This document shows, piece after piece, positions 42,095 to 49,565 of a stretch of DNA of 64,000 nt (within the stretch, counting starts at the first letter, position 1; the number at the start of each line of letters is the position of its first letter). The stretch is taken from the NCBI RefSeq assembly GCF_025950095.1, contig NZ_JAPDDR010000013.1:62001-126000 (forward strand). Reading direction: 5' to 3'. The notes beneath the pieces are model-generated. The model worked only from the letters and a program-made list of their open reading frames with translations. It was not told where the DNA came from and ran no database searches. This DNA is from Luteolibacter rhizosphaerae. Its GTDB lineage: Bacteria > Verrucomicrobiota > Verrucomicrobiia > Verrucomicrobiales > Akkermansiaceae. A program made the position numbers and the translations under genes.

Positions 42095-43141
42095 TCAAGC
42101 CTTGTAGCCCACCTCGTCGTTCAGGAAGAGCTTCAGCGCATCGAGACCTTCTTCCAGCTCGGCGGAGATCGGGATGACCTTCACCTTCGGGAAGCGCTGC
42201 TCGAGGGCCTTCAGGTTGTCCTCGGCACCTTCCATGTCCATCTTGTTGGCCACGATCATCCAGGGGAAGCGGCCGAGCTCTTCATCGTACTCGCTGATCT
42301 CCTTGCGCAGGATCTGGATGTCGGAGATCGGGTCGCGGCCTTCGCTGCCGGCGATGTCCACCACGAAGATCAGCACGCGGCAGCGGGTGATGTGGCGCAG
42401 GAACTCGTGGCCGAGGCCGCGGTTCTGGTGCGCGCCTTCGATCAGTCCCGGAATGTCCGCCACGGTGCAGCGGCGGAAGCCGCCGAACTCGACGACACCC
42501 ACGCTCGGCTGGAGCGTGGTGAAGGGATACGCGGCCACCTTCGGGTGGGCGTGGGAAAGCTTGCCGAGCAGGGTGGACTTGCCGGCATTCGGGAAGCCGA
42601 CGAGACCGGCATCCGCGATGCGGCGGAGTTCGAGGTAGAAGACGCCTTCTTCACCTTCTTCGCCCGGGGTCGATTCGGTCGGAGTGCGGTGCGTCGGGGT
42701 GGCGAAGTTCGAGTTGCCCATCCCGCCCTTGCCGCCCTTGCAAAGCACGAATTCCTGGCCGTACTCGGTCAGGTCCGCGATCGGCTCCAGATCGATGCCT
42801 TCGTCACCGCGCTCGAATTCCACGGCCTCCTGCACGGTGGTCGCATTGCTGCGATAGACGACCGTGCCGGGCGGCACCTTGGCGATGACGGTCGCGCCGC
42901 CCTTGCCGGTCTTGCGCACGCCCGCGCCGTTGTTGCCCTTCTTCGCGATCAGCTTCGGATCGTAGTGGAACTGGCGCAGGTTGTCGGTGGAGGGGTCCAC
43001 CTTCAGGATGATGTCGCCGCCCTTGCCGCCATCGCCGCCATCCGGGCCGCCGCGGGGCACGTACTTTTCCCGGCGGAAGGAGACAGCTCCATTCCCGCCG
43101 TCGCCGGCCTTGGCGTAGATGCGGATGTGGTCGATGAACAT
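42095..43141 (-). CDS. obg: Obg-type ribosome-associated GTPase
   Basis: 348 residues. Residues 1-158 are the glycine-rich Obg fold (MFIDHIRIYAKAGDGGNGAV, RGGPDGGDGGKGGDI, KGGKGGMGNSNFATPTHRTP). The G domain follows with G1 GLVGFPNAGKSTLL, switch region PFTTLQPSVGVVE, G3 DIPGLIEGAH and G4 VANKMDM. The C-terminal OCT domain is absent, as in many Gram-negatives. Obg acts in 50S assembly and the stringent response. rplU/rpmA, often upstream, are not adjacent. Confidence 0.96.
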   Translation of the reverse strand: MFIDHIRIYAKAGDGGNGAVSFRREKYVPRGGPDGGDGGKGGDIILKVDPSTDNLRQFHYDPKLIAKKGNNGAGVRKTGKGGATVIAKVPPGTVVYRSNATTVQEAVEFERGDEGIDLEPIADLTEYGQEFVLCKGGKGGMGNSNFATPTHRTPTESTPGEEGEEGVFYLELRRIADAGLVGFPNAGKSTLLGKLSHAHPKVAAYPFTTLQPSVGVVEFGGFRRCTVADIPGLIEGAHQNRGLGHEFLRHITRCRVLIFVVDIAGSEGRDPISDIQILRKEISEYDEELGRFPWMIVANKMDMEGAEDNLKALEQRFPKVKVIPISAELEEGLDALKLFLNDEVGYKA

Positions 43142-43306
43142 GGGATCGGGGCGCGGAGAGTCGTGCGTCAGGTTCGGGGCGTCAACGGGAAAGGAACACA
43201 GGCCGAGGGTGGCAAACTACGGGTTTATTCCGGGATTTCACGAAAAGATCCGGCAGAGTCGAGGCAGGGTGACAGCGTCCCGGATCATGAAGTTGAGCCT
43301 GACGGG

Positions 43307-43624
43307 TTAAAGTTCCGGTGCGGAAAATTCGCGGAGGATTGCCTCTACCCCGCCGGAATCGAGCTCAAAGATCCTCTCTTCGATTTTGTCGATTTTCTCT
43401 AGGGGTGGTTCTCCTCTTCGAGGCTCTTCGAGTTTTGCAAGCGTTGCCCCTAGCAACTTCAGCCGGGCCTGCAACACCCGGGCGGCCATCTTGGAGAAAT
43501 TCGGTGGTGTCCCCGGCGCTTCGCTCGCGCTGAATTCTTCCACGGCTTTGCGCAGGATAGATTCGCAGTCCGCGACCTTCGTCGCGTGAGTATGCCCGGA
43601 GTAACCATGTGCCCATTGTGCCAT
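43307..43624 (-). CDS. Hypothetical protein beside VapBC pair
   Basis: 105 residues, not recognised. MAQWAHGYSGHTHATKVADC is followed by helical, charged sequence (LRKAVEEFSASEA; ARLKLLGATLAKLEEPRRGE; IDKIEERIFEL). Codon use and base composition are more AT-rich than in obg, matching the neighbouring toxin-antitoxin genes, which suggests a shared acquired segment. It is 26 bases downstream of the PIN toxin gene on the same strand, so it could be co-transcribed. Confidence 0.5.
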   Translation of the reverse strand: MAQWAHGYSGHTHATKVADCESILRKAVEEFSASEAPGTPPNFSKMAARVLQARLKLLGATLAKLEEPRRGEPPLEKIDKIEERIFELDSGGVEAILREFSAPEL

Positions 43625-43650
43625 GAGATGTAAATGGGATGATTTGGCAA

Positions 43651-44031
43651 CTAACGAGGTTTAAATACCTTAAGGTCCAAAGATGGAATGACCTTGAAGT
43701 GCTTCGCGTTGGAAGTGGCAAGAGGGAGCTGCCACTCGACGGCGGTCGCGGCGATCAAGGCGTCTCCTGCTCGCAAATTGTGGGAGAGGGAGAATTGTTC
43801 CACATAGACCATGGCTCTATGACTTGCCTCCGGGGTTATCGGCAACGTTTCGAAGTCCAGATCGAGAAGGAATTTTTTGGAGAGCCGGAGTTCGGATGCA
43901 TTCCGGGAGCACTGGAGAAACTCCATCCACGAGAATGCGGAAATGAATCTCCGGGGCGCTTGATCGATTAGCTTCGCTGCCGCGGCATTGCCGCGCTGGG
44001 CCCAGATGAAGATATCGGTGTCAAATATCAT
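43651..44031 (-). CDS. vapC: PIN-domain ribonuclease toxin (VapC family)
   Basis: 126 residues. First PIN acidic residues in MIFDTDIFIWAQRGN, second acid in SAFSWMEFLQC, third motif LRAGDALIAATAVEWQLPLA and the final TSNAKHFKVI. Type II toxin that cleaves RNA, usually tRNA, with Mg or Mn. The start ATG (44031) lies inside the antitoxin gene, an 11-base overlap that couples them. The antitoxin upstream is of the Phd/YefM-like short type. Confidence 0.88.
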   Translation of the reverse strand: MIFDTDIFIWAQRGNAAAAKLIDQAPRRFISAFSWMEFLQCSRNASELRLSKKFLLDLDFETLPITPEASHRAMVYVEQFSLSHNLRAGDALIAATAVEWQLPLATSNAKHFKVIPSLDLKVFKPR

Positions 44032-44269
44032 GATGACGGGGGGCCCGTAGCCGGTCCATCAGCTTGGAAACGTCCTCCTTGTCGTCGGCTCTCGATCCGA
44101 AGAAGGGATGATCTGCGGCCTTGACCGTGGATTTGCCTTTCTCGGCAGGAACAATGTAACCCCGGAGTTTACCCCGGACGTGGAGACTGACGGTTTCGCG
44201 GCGGTCAAGCGCTGCGAGCACCTCTTTGGTCCGGTAACGGAGATCTACCGATGTCGCCTTCATAGACAT
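44021..44269 (-). CDS. vapB: Type II antitoxin of the VapC pair (Phd/YefM-like)
   Basis: 82 residues. The N-terminal DNA-binding half has the shape of short Phd-type antitoxins (SVDLRYRTKEVLAALDRRET, then VSLHVRGKLRGYIVPAEKG), and the C-terminal half is polar and likely unfolded until it binds the PIN toxin. ATG 44269 or 44263 could start it. A 9-base direct repeat TAGACATTT with a 13-base period overlaps the start (44263-44284), as expected for an autoregulatory operator. Confidence 0.8.
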   Translation of the reverse strand: MSMKATSVDLRYRTKEVLAALDRRETVSLHVRGKLRGYIVPAEKGKSTVKAADHPFFGSRADDKEDVSKLMDRLRAPRHHDI

Positions 44270-44284
44270 TTAGAATAGACATTT
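44263..44284. promoter_or_regulatory. Direct repeat overlapping antitoxin start, candidate operator
   Basis: TAGACATTT at 44263-44271 and 44276-44284 on the plus strand, spaced by AGAA. The antitoxin ATG at 44267-44269 lies in the first copy, so a bound antitoxin-toxin complex would block initiation of transcription or translation. Confidence 0.5.
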
Positions 44285-44305
44285 GGTGGGATTCGTCAAG
44301 TCGCC

Positions 44306-45727
44306 CTACACCTTCGCGTCCAGCCATTTCCCGCGGAAATGGACCCAGGCGAAGACGAGAGCTTGGGTGAAAAGATCCAGCGAGAAGACGATCCAGACGG
44401 TGCGGAGGTCGAACCAAGGCTCGTTCTTGAACAGCCAGAGCATGCCGATCCGGTAGAAGATCATGCTGCCGAAGGACCAGCGCATCACGATATTCGTGGC
44501 GCCGGCGCCGCGCATGGAGGTCTTCAGGATGATGCAGGTGGCGAAGAAGGGCTGGGCGGCGGCGCAGATCAGGACGAGGGGGGAAGCGATTTTCAGCAGC
44601 TCCGGGCTGTCCGGGGCCATGAAGGCGATCAACGGGTCCCGCTCGAAGATGAAGATGATGCCGATCGCCCCCATCAGGGTGGCGGCCACCTTCCAACAGA
44701 GGCGCACCGCCCGGGTGGCCATCTCCTTGGACCCGGCACCGAGATACTGTCCGACGAGAGCGGCACCTGCGGTGGCGATCGCCCAGCCGGGCAGGAAGCT
44801 CATCGACTCCACCCGGATGGCCAGGATGTGCGCGCCCAGATTGCCCTCGCCCGGCAGGGTGGCGATGACGTGGATACCGTAAGCGTGGATGCCCCACATG
44901 AAGGCGATCTCGAAGGACTGCGGCGCACCGATGCGGATGATCCGCTTCATCGTTTCCCAGTGCGGCCGGAGCCCGGCGAGCGTCCAGGAGAGCGCACCGC
45001 TCTTCCGCGCCAGCAGCAGGCTCACCGTGAGCAGGCCGGAGGCCCAGCCGATGACCGTGCCGGTGGCGATGCCGCCGACCCCGTGGCCACCGTAGGGGGC
45101 GGGGCCAAGGGCGAGCAGGCTGGAGACGGCCATGTTCACCAGATTCACCACGCACATGCCGATGAAGGGCGTGCGGGTATCGCCGGATCCGCGCAGGGCG
45201 GCATTGATGGCGAACATGGCCCCGCTGAAGGGACCGGAGATCGCGAGAATGCGCAGGAACTTTTCCGCATGGGCCGCCGCCTCCGGCTTCAGGCCCACGC
45301 CTTGGATCAATGCCGGGATGCCGAGATGGAGGGCGAGCAGGGAAAGCAGTCCGGCGGCGATGCCGAGCCAGAGGCCCTGGCCCAAGCCGAGGCGGGCGAG
45401 GGGAGTATCCCGGGCCCCGGTGGCGCGGGAGACCAGGGCCATGACGCCGGTGGCCACGGCTCCCTGAAGGATATTGAAGAACCAGCCGACGTAGCCCCCG
45501 AGGCCCATCGCATCGAGAATCGCCACGCGGTCGCTGCCATCGCCGATGCGGCCGGCGATGATCAGGTCGGTGAAGCCGACGCAGAAGGCGAGGACTTGCT
45601 CAAGGAGTGGCCAGAAGGCGAGCACCCAGATCTGTTTCCCCAGCGAGAGATCGGCTAGACGGCCTGCCAGCCTCACTTCGGGAACCGCTCGTTGGCTCGC
45701 TTCCGCACTTAATCCGGGTTTTGCCAT
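44306..45727 (-). CDS. MATE-family multidrug/toxin efflux transporter
   Basis: 473 residues, start ATG 45727 (MAKPGLSAEASQRAVPEVRL). Twelve transmembrane segments in two homologous halves, with ATGVMALVSRATGARDTPLA, ALRGSGDTRTPFIGMCVVNL and GAALVGQYLGAGSKEMATRA as MATE hallmarks. The last gives the second-half counterpart of the first. It exports cationic or hydrophobic compounds in exchange for Na+ or H+. A much longer open frame continues upstream, but that part is antisense to hflX and is not protein-like. Divergent from hflX across 150 bases. Confidence 0.92.
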   Translation of the reverse strand: MAKPGLSAEASQRAVPEVRLAGRLADLSLGKQIWVLAFWPLLEQVLAFCVGFTDLIIAGRIGDGSDRVAILDAMGLGGYVGWFFNILQGAVATGVMALVSRATGARDTPLARLGLGQGLWLGIAAGLLSLLALHLGIPALIQGVGLKPEAAAHAEKFLRILAISGPFSGAMFAINAALRGSGDTRTPFIGMCVVNLVNMAVSSLLALGPAPYGGHGVGGIATGTVIGWASGLLTVSLLLARKSGALSWTLAGLRPHWETMKRIIRIGAPQSFEIAFMWGIHAYGIHVIATLPGEGNLGAHILAIRVESMSFLPGWAIATAGAALVGQYLGAGSKEMATRAVRLCWKVAATLMGAIGIIFIFERDPLIAFMAPDSPELLKIASPLVLICAAAQPFFATCIILKTSMRGAGATNIVMRWSFGSMIFYRIGMLWLFKNEPWFDLRTVWIVFSLDLFTQALVFAWVHFRGKWLDAKV

Positions 45728-45877
45728 CGCGCGCGGCGAGGCGTAGCGGGTGGTCCGGGGGATTACAACCACGGCTGCTAGAGAGATTTTGTAAGCGCCT
45801 GCCGTGGCGGGATGGAACGAAGCGCTTGGATTTTCCCCTTCGCATCCGTGGCCCGGCGGTGCCAAGTTCCCTCCGGA

Positions 45878-47170
45878 ATGTTTGAAGTCCGCGAGAAACC
45901 CGAGATGGTCGAGCGCGCGCTGCTGGTGCGCCTGTATTTCGACCCGCGCGAGGAAGATGAATCCGAGGCCCTGCTGGAAGAGTTGGGCGAGCTGGTCTCC
46001 ACGCTGGGGATCGGCGTGGTGGAGAAGCTGCTCGTGCGCAGCCGGGAGATGCACAAGAAGTTCCTCTGCGGCACCGGTAAGGCGGCGGAAATCGCGGAAC
46101 TGGCGAAGGCGCACGAGTGCGATGTTCTCGTCTTCGACAACCAGCTCGCACCCTCCCAGCAACGTGAGTGGGAGCGCGCCGCGGACATGACCGTGCTCGA
46201 TCGCGAGGAAGTGATTCTCGATATCTTCGCCCGCCGCGCGCAGACGAAGGAAGCCCGCCTGCAGGTGGAGCTGGCCCGCATGCAGTACGCGCTGCCGCGG
46301 TTGGCGCGCATGTGGGGTCACCTCGACCGCGAGGGCGGCTCCGGCGGTGGTGTGGGCGGCGGCGGTGCCTCGCGCGGCATGGGTGAAAAGCAGATCGAGG
46401 TGGACCGCCGGATGGCGAATGTCCGGATCGACCGCGCCCGCCGCGAACTGGAAGACGTGCGCAAGCAGCGCGCCACACAGCGCAAGGAGCGCGAGAAGAT
46501 GGAGACGCCGCATGCCGCCATTGTCGGCTACACCAACGCGGGCAAGTCCACTCTGCTCAACAAGCTCAGCGGTGCCGATGTGATGGCGAAGGACATGCTC
46601 TTCGCGACGCTGGATACCACCACGCGCAAGATCGAGCTGCCGGACGGCCAGCCGCTCCTCATCACGGACACCGTCGGCTTCGTGCGCAACCTCCCGCACC
46701 GTCTGGTGGAAGCCTTCAAGGCGACGCTGGAAGAAGCGGTGCTCGCGGATTTCCTGATCCACGTGCTCGATGCCACCTCACCGGAGATCGAGCGTTTCCA
46801 TGAGACCACACTCAAGGTGCTGGGCGAACTCGGCGCGGCGGACAAGCGCACCATCACCGCGCTGAACAAGATCGACCTGGTCACCGAACCCGAGCGCCTT
46901 GCCGAACTGCGGAGACTTTATCCGGATGCCCTGCACATCTCCGCCGCCAACGGCCTGGGCATGGAGGCGCTGCTGCTCAAATGCTCCGAGGTGATGGCCG
47001 ACCGCGTGCGCCGGAAAAAATACCGCATCCCGCAAAGCCGTGCCGATCTCATCGGCGTCCTGCACCGCGATGCCAAAGTCCTGTCCACCGAGTACGAAGA
47101 CAACGACATCCTCGTCACCGCGGTGGTGCCGGCCTCGATCGCGGGGCGGCTGGAGGAGTTCGGGATCTAG
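45878..47170 (+). CDS. hflX: HflX-type ribosome-associated GTPase
   Basis: 430 residues from ATG 45878 (MFEVREKPEMVERALLVRLY). The N-terminal HflX domain has GVVEKLLVRSREMHKKFLCG and VLVFDNQLAPSQQREWER, with DREEVILDIFARRAQTKEAR. A coiled linker precedes the G domain: G1 IVGYTNAGKSTLLN, G3 ITDTVGFVRNLPHRLVEAFK, G4 LNKIDLV and G5 ISAANG. A Gly-rich insert (SGGGVGGGGASRG) is typical. HflX splits stalled 70S ribosomes under heat or antibiotic stress. A lectin-domain gene follows after 104 bases. Confidence 0.95.
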   Translation: MFEVREKPEMVERALLVRLYFDPREEDESEALLEELGELVSTLGIGVVEKLLVRSREMHKKFLCGTGKAAEIAELAKAHECDVLVFDNQLAPSQQREWERAADMTVLDREEVILDIFARRAQTKEARLQVELARMQYALPRLARMWGHLDREGGSGGGVGGGGASRGMGEKQIEVDRRMANVRIDRARRELEDVRKQRATQRKEREKMETPHAAIVGYTNAGKSTLLNKLSGADVMAKDMLFATLDTTTRKIELPDGQPLLITDTVGFVRNLPHRLVEAFKATLEEAVLADFLIHVLDATSPEIERFHETTLKVLGELGAADKRTITALNKIDLVTEPERLAELRRLYPDALHISAANGLGMEALLLKCSEVMADRVRRKKYRIPQSRADLIGVLHRDAKVLSTEYEDNDILVTAVVPASIAGRLEEFGI

Positions 47171-47274
47171 CGAGGGCTTTGAGGGGTGGGGAGAGTGATG
47201 GATGCCGTCTTCCGGACTTGAAGGGAAGATGGCATCCAGATAGCTGCTATCACCTAACTCCCCCTTTGAACTTT

Positions 47275-48090
47275 ATGGCCCTGTCCTTCCCTTCGGGTCC
47301 TGTCCGTGCTTTGACCTTGGCCGCGCTTTGTTGGCCGGTGATTGCCGGTGCGGCGGCACCCCAGCGCGCGCCAAAGGGCGTGCCGCAGAACGCCGTGTGG
47401 TATACTGGCAACCAAGGTAGCTGGTTCGCAGTGATCGAGGATCCCTGCACATGGCAACAAGCCAAGGAGCGCTGTGAGTTGGCGGGTGGGCAACTCGCAG
47501 TTGCCGCGGATGCCAAGACTTGGGAAGTGGTCTCGAAGGTGGTACCCCGATTCGAGGTCTGGCTCGGAGCGACCGATGAAGCGGTGGAAGGCAAGTGGGT
47601 CTGGGTGGACGGCACGCCGATGACTTGGAACACGTGGCGGCGCAATGAACCGGATAATCGCGGTGGAAATGAGGATGCGCTTGTCGCATCGTGGACTGAT
47701 GTGCCCTCTAACGCCGACTGGGTAAAAGGCTACATCTGTCAGTGGAAGTCCTTCGACGGGCTGATGGCGCTACGCTTCGATGTCGCGAAGCGTGGGGAGT
47801 TGGAGGTGGCTCTGGCCTTCCAGAAGGAGATCGATCACGTCACGGCGGGTGGGCTTGTCACGCTGAATCAGGATGCCAAGCCGCCCAAGGTATTGCTGCA
47901 ACTCCGGCGGGATCACATCGGGAAGTGCCATTTCGCGGACATCGAGCGCGCCCGGAAGGCCGCGCCGCTGGCAGATCGTTGCAATTCCCTGCTCGAAAAG
48001 ATCCAGACAAAGTTGCTGAAGGAGGGGATGATCGAGCACGCGCAGCAGGTCAAAATGCTGCGGGCATCGATCGTCAGGCTGGGGGCTTGA
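47275..48090 (+). CDS. Secreted C-type-lectin-domain protein
   Basis: 271 residues from ATG 47275. Signal peptide ALTLAALCWPVIAGAAA, then a C-type lectin (CLECT) domain at about 35-160: CTWQQAKERCELAGGQLAVA, WLGATDEAVEGKWVWVDGTP, TWRRNEPDNRGGNEDAL and YICQWK, with the disulphide cysteines in place. The EPDN motif resembles the calcium/mannose-type EPN sites. The C-terminal 110 residues are helical and charged, with no recognised fold. Likely a periplasmic or surface sugar-binding protein; ligand unknown. A longer frame upstream is antisense-free but lies inside hflX and is rejected. Confidence 0.85.
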   Translation: MALSFPSGPVRALTLAALCWPVIAGAAAPQRAPKGVPQNAVWYTGNQGSWFAVIEDPCTWQQAKERCELAGGQLAVAADAKTWEVVSKVVPRFEVWLGATDEAVEGKWVWVDGTPMTWNTWRRNEPDNRGGNEDALVASWTDVPSNADWVKGYICQWKSFDGLMALRFDVAKRGELEVALAFQKEIDHVTAGGLVTLNQDAKPPKVLLQLRRDHIGKCHFADIERARKAAPLADRCNSLLEKIQTKLLKEGMIEHAQQVKMLRASIVRLGA

Positions 48091-48099
48091 GAAGGCCCT

Positions 48100-48513
48100 C
48101 TAGATGTAGAACATCGGGGCCTCCGACTTTTCGGAAAGCTGGACGAGGGTCACGTTCGCGAGATTCTGCTTCAGTTCGTTCGCCACCTTTTCCCACGCGG
48201 CGCGGACCGAAATCCCGCTGTCGCCCTCGGTTTTCATCGAAAAGGAGAGCAGGGTGGGCTCCACAGCTTCGACGATTTCCCGCAGGTTGATGGCGTCCGG
48301 CTTGCGGGCGAGGAGGTAGCCGCCGCTCTTCCCGCGTCGGCTTTCCACCAGCCCTGCACGACGCAAGTCGTTGAGGATCTGGACTAGGAAGTTCGCGGAC
48401 ACGGCTTCGCGTTGCGCTAGTTCCTCCAGACGTGTTATAGTTCGCCCGTCGAACCGCTTCGCCAACTGGGCCATCGCCCGGCAAGCGTAGTCGAGCTTTT
48501 GGGAAATTCGCAT
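48100..48513 (-). CDS. Rrf2-family transcriptional regulator
   Basis: 137 residues. Canonical MRISQKLDYACRAMAQLAKR start, winged helix with EELAQREAVSANFLVQILND LRRAG (written with the wing SRRGKSGGYLLARKP) and the dimerisation helix. No cysteine cluster for an iron-sulphur centre, so it belongs with the CymR-like cysteine-metabolism sensors instead of IscR. It is divergent from cysE, whose start codon overlaps its own, which strongly suggests control of cysteine synthesis. CymR works with the cysteine synthase CysK in Bacillus; no cysK is adjacent here. Confidence 0.88.
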   Translation of the reverse strand: MRISQKLDYACRAMAQLAKRFDGRTITRLEELAQREAVSANFLVQILNDLRRAGLVESRRGKSGGYLLARKPDAINLREIVEAVEPTLLSFSMKTEGDSGISVRAAWEKVANELKQNLANVTLVQLSEKSEAPMFYI

Positions 48514-49381
48514 GGAGGCAAAGCAGCATACCCGGGATGGGGGAGGAAGCGCGAAGGTAGTTCGCCTCTGTCAGTCGGCCGAAAACGACGTCGAAAGCGT
48601 TTGGCAATGGATCGTGGACGACGCGACGGAAGTGGCGAAACGTGAGCCGAATCTGCGCTCGCTTCTGAAGGAGGTCATCTTCGATCAATCCTGTCTCGGC
48701 GCGGCCTTGGGCGTGCGTCTCGCCCGGAAATTGGCGCGGGAAGACATGACCCGCGAGGAGCTGGCGCCGCTGTTGGGGGGGATTCTCCGCGGCGATGACC
48801 ACCTGGTGGCTGCCGTGGCACGGGATCTCCGCGCGATCGTGGATCGCGACCCGGCCTGCGATTCCCCGCTCCACCCGCTGCTCTTCTTCAAGGGCTTCAT
48901 GGCGATTTCGACCTACCGGATCTCGCATCACCTCTGGCAGCACGGGCGGAAGGAGCTCGCGCTTTATTTCCAGAGCTTGGCCAGCGAGGTCTTCGCGGTG
49001 GACATCCATCCGGCGGCCCGGATCGGCTGCGGCATCCTGCTCGACCACGCGACCAGCTTCGTGGTGGGGGAAACCGCGATCATCGAGGACAATGTCTCGA
49101 TCCTCCACGAGGTCACGCTCGGCGGCACCGGTAAGGAAACCGGCGACCGTCACCCGATCGTGCGCTCCGGCGTGCTGTTAGGAGCGGGGGCGAAGATTCT
49201 CGGTCGCGTCGAGATCGGCGAGGGTGCCAAGGTTGGTGCCGGTAGCGTGGTGCTCACGGATGTCACCCCGCACACCACCGTCGCCGGGGTTCCGGCCGTG
49301 GTCGTCGGCGTGAGCCGGGAGGATGCGCCCGCGCTGGAGATGGACCAGCAGCTGGCCTGCAGGCTGAACTACAGCATTTGA
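48512..49381 (+). CDS. cysE: Serine O-acetyltransferase
   Basis: 289 residues. An N-terminal helical SAT domain (VESVWQWIVDDATEVAKREP, LFFKGFMAISTYRISHHLWQ) precedes the left-handed beta-helix with hexapeptide repeats: DIHPAARIGCGILLDHATSF, VVGETAIIEDNVSILHEVTL, and GAGAKILGRVEIGEGAKVGA. The HxT...GxGG-type active-site histidine is in LLDHATS. It acetylates L-serine with acetyl-CoA for cysteine synthesis. ATG 48512 overlaps the ATG of the divergent Rrf2 gene by two bases; no other ATG, GTG or TTG in frame precedes the conserved VESVW region. Confidence 0.93.
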   Translation: MEAKQHTRDGGGSAKVVRLCQSAENDVESVWQWIVDDATEVAKREPNLRSLLKEVIFDQSCLGAALGVRLARKLAREDMTREELAPLLGGILRGDDHLVAAVARDLRAIVDRDPACDSPLHPLLFFKGFMAISTYRISHHLWQHGRKELALYFQSLASEVFAVDIHPAARIGCGILLDHATSFVVGETAIIEDNVSILHEVTLGGTGKETGDRHPIVRSGVLLGAGAKILGRVEIGEGAKVGAGSVVLTDVTPHTTVAGVPAVVVGVSREDAPALEMDQQLACRLNYSI

Positions 49382-49409
49382 GGTGCCGTCTCGAGACAAG
49401 TCATCGGAT

Positions 49410-49444
49410 GTTACAGCGAAGCAGCACTGCTTTGCGGGTGTAAC
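49410..49444. other. Hairpin downstream of cysE
   Basis: GTTACA / TGTAAC outer arms with an inner GCGAAGCA / TGCTTTGC stem, 29 bases past the cysE stop. No T-tract, so it may be a Rho-dependent or processing site. Confidence 0.4.
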
Positions 49445-49565
49445 GCCTGCTTCGGGATGCCAAGTGTCCTTGCCCGTGCTTGCTCTACTGGCGGGGTTCT
49501 CAATCTAGATGAGGCTTGGAAGTTGTGGTCCGGTTGTGTAGGGGTAGATTAATCTCCCCTTGGTT

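Noticed and set aside
45728-46762. Upstream half of the long minus-strand frame that continues past the MATE gene
   Set aside because: It is antisense to hflX and reads as Arg/His/Ala-rich sequence; the MATE protein has its own ATG at 45727.
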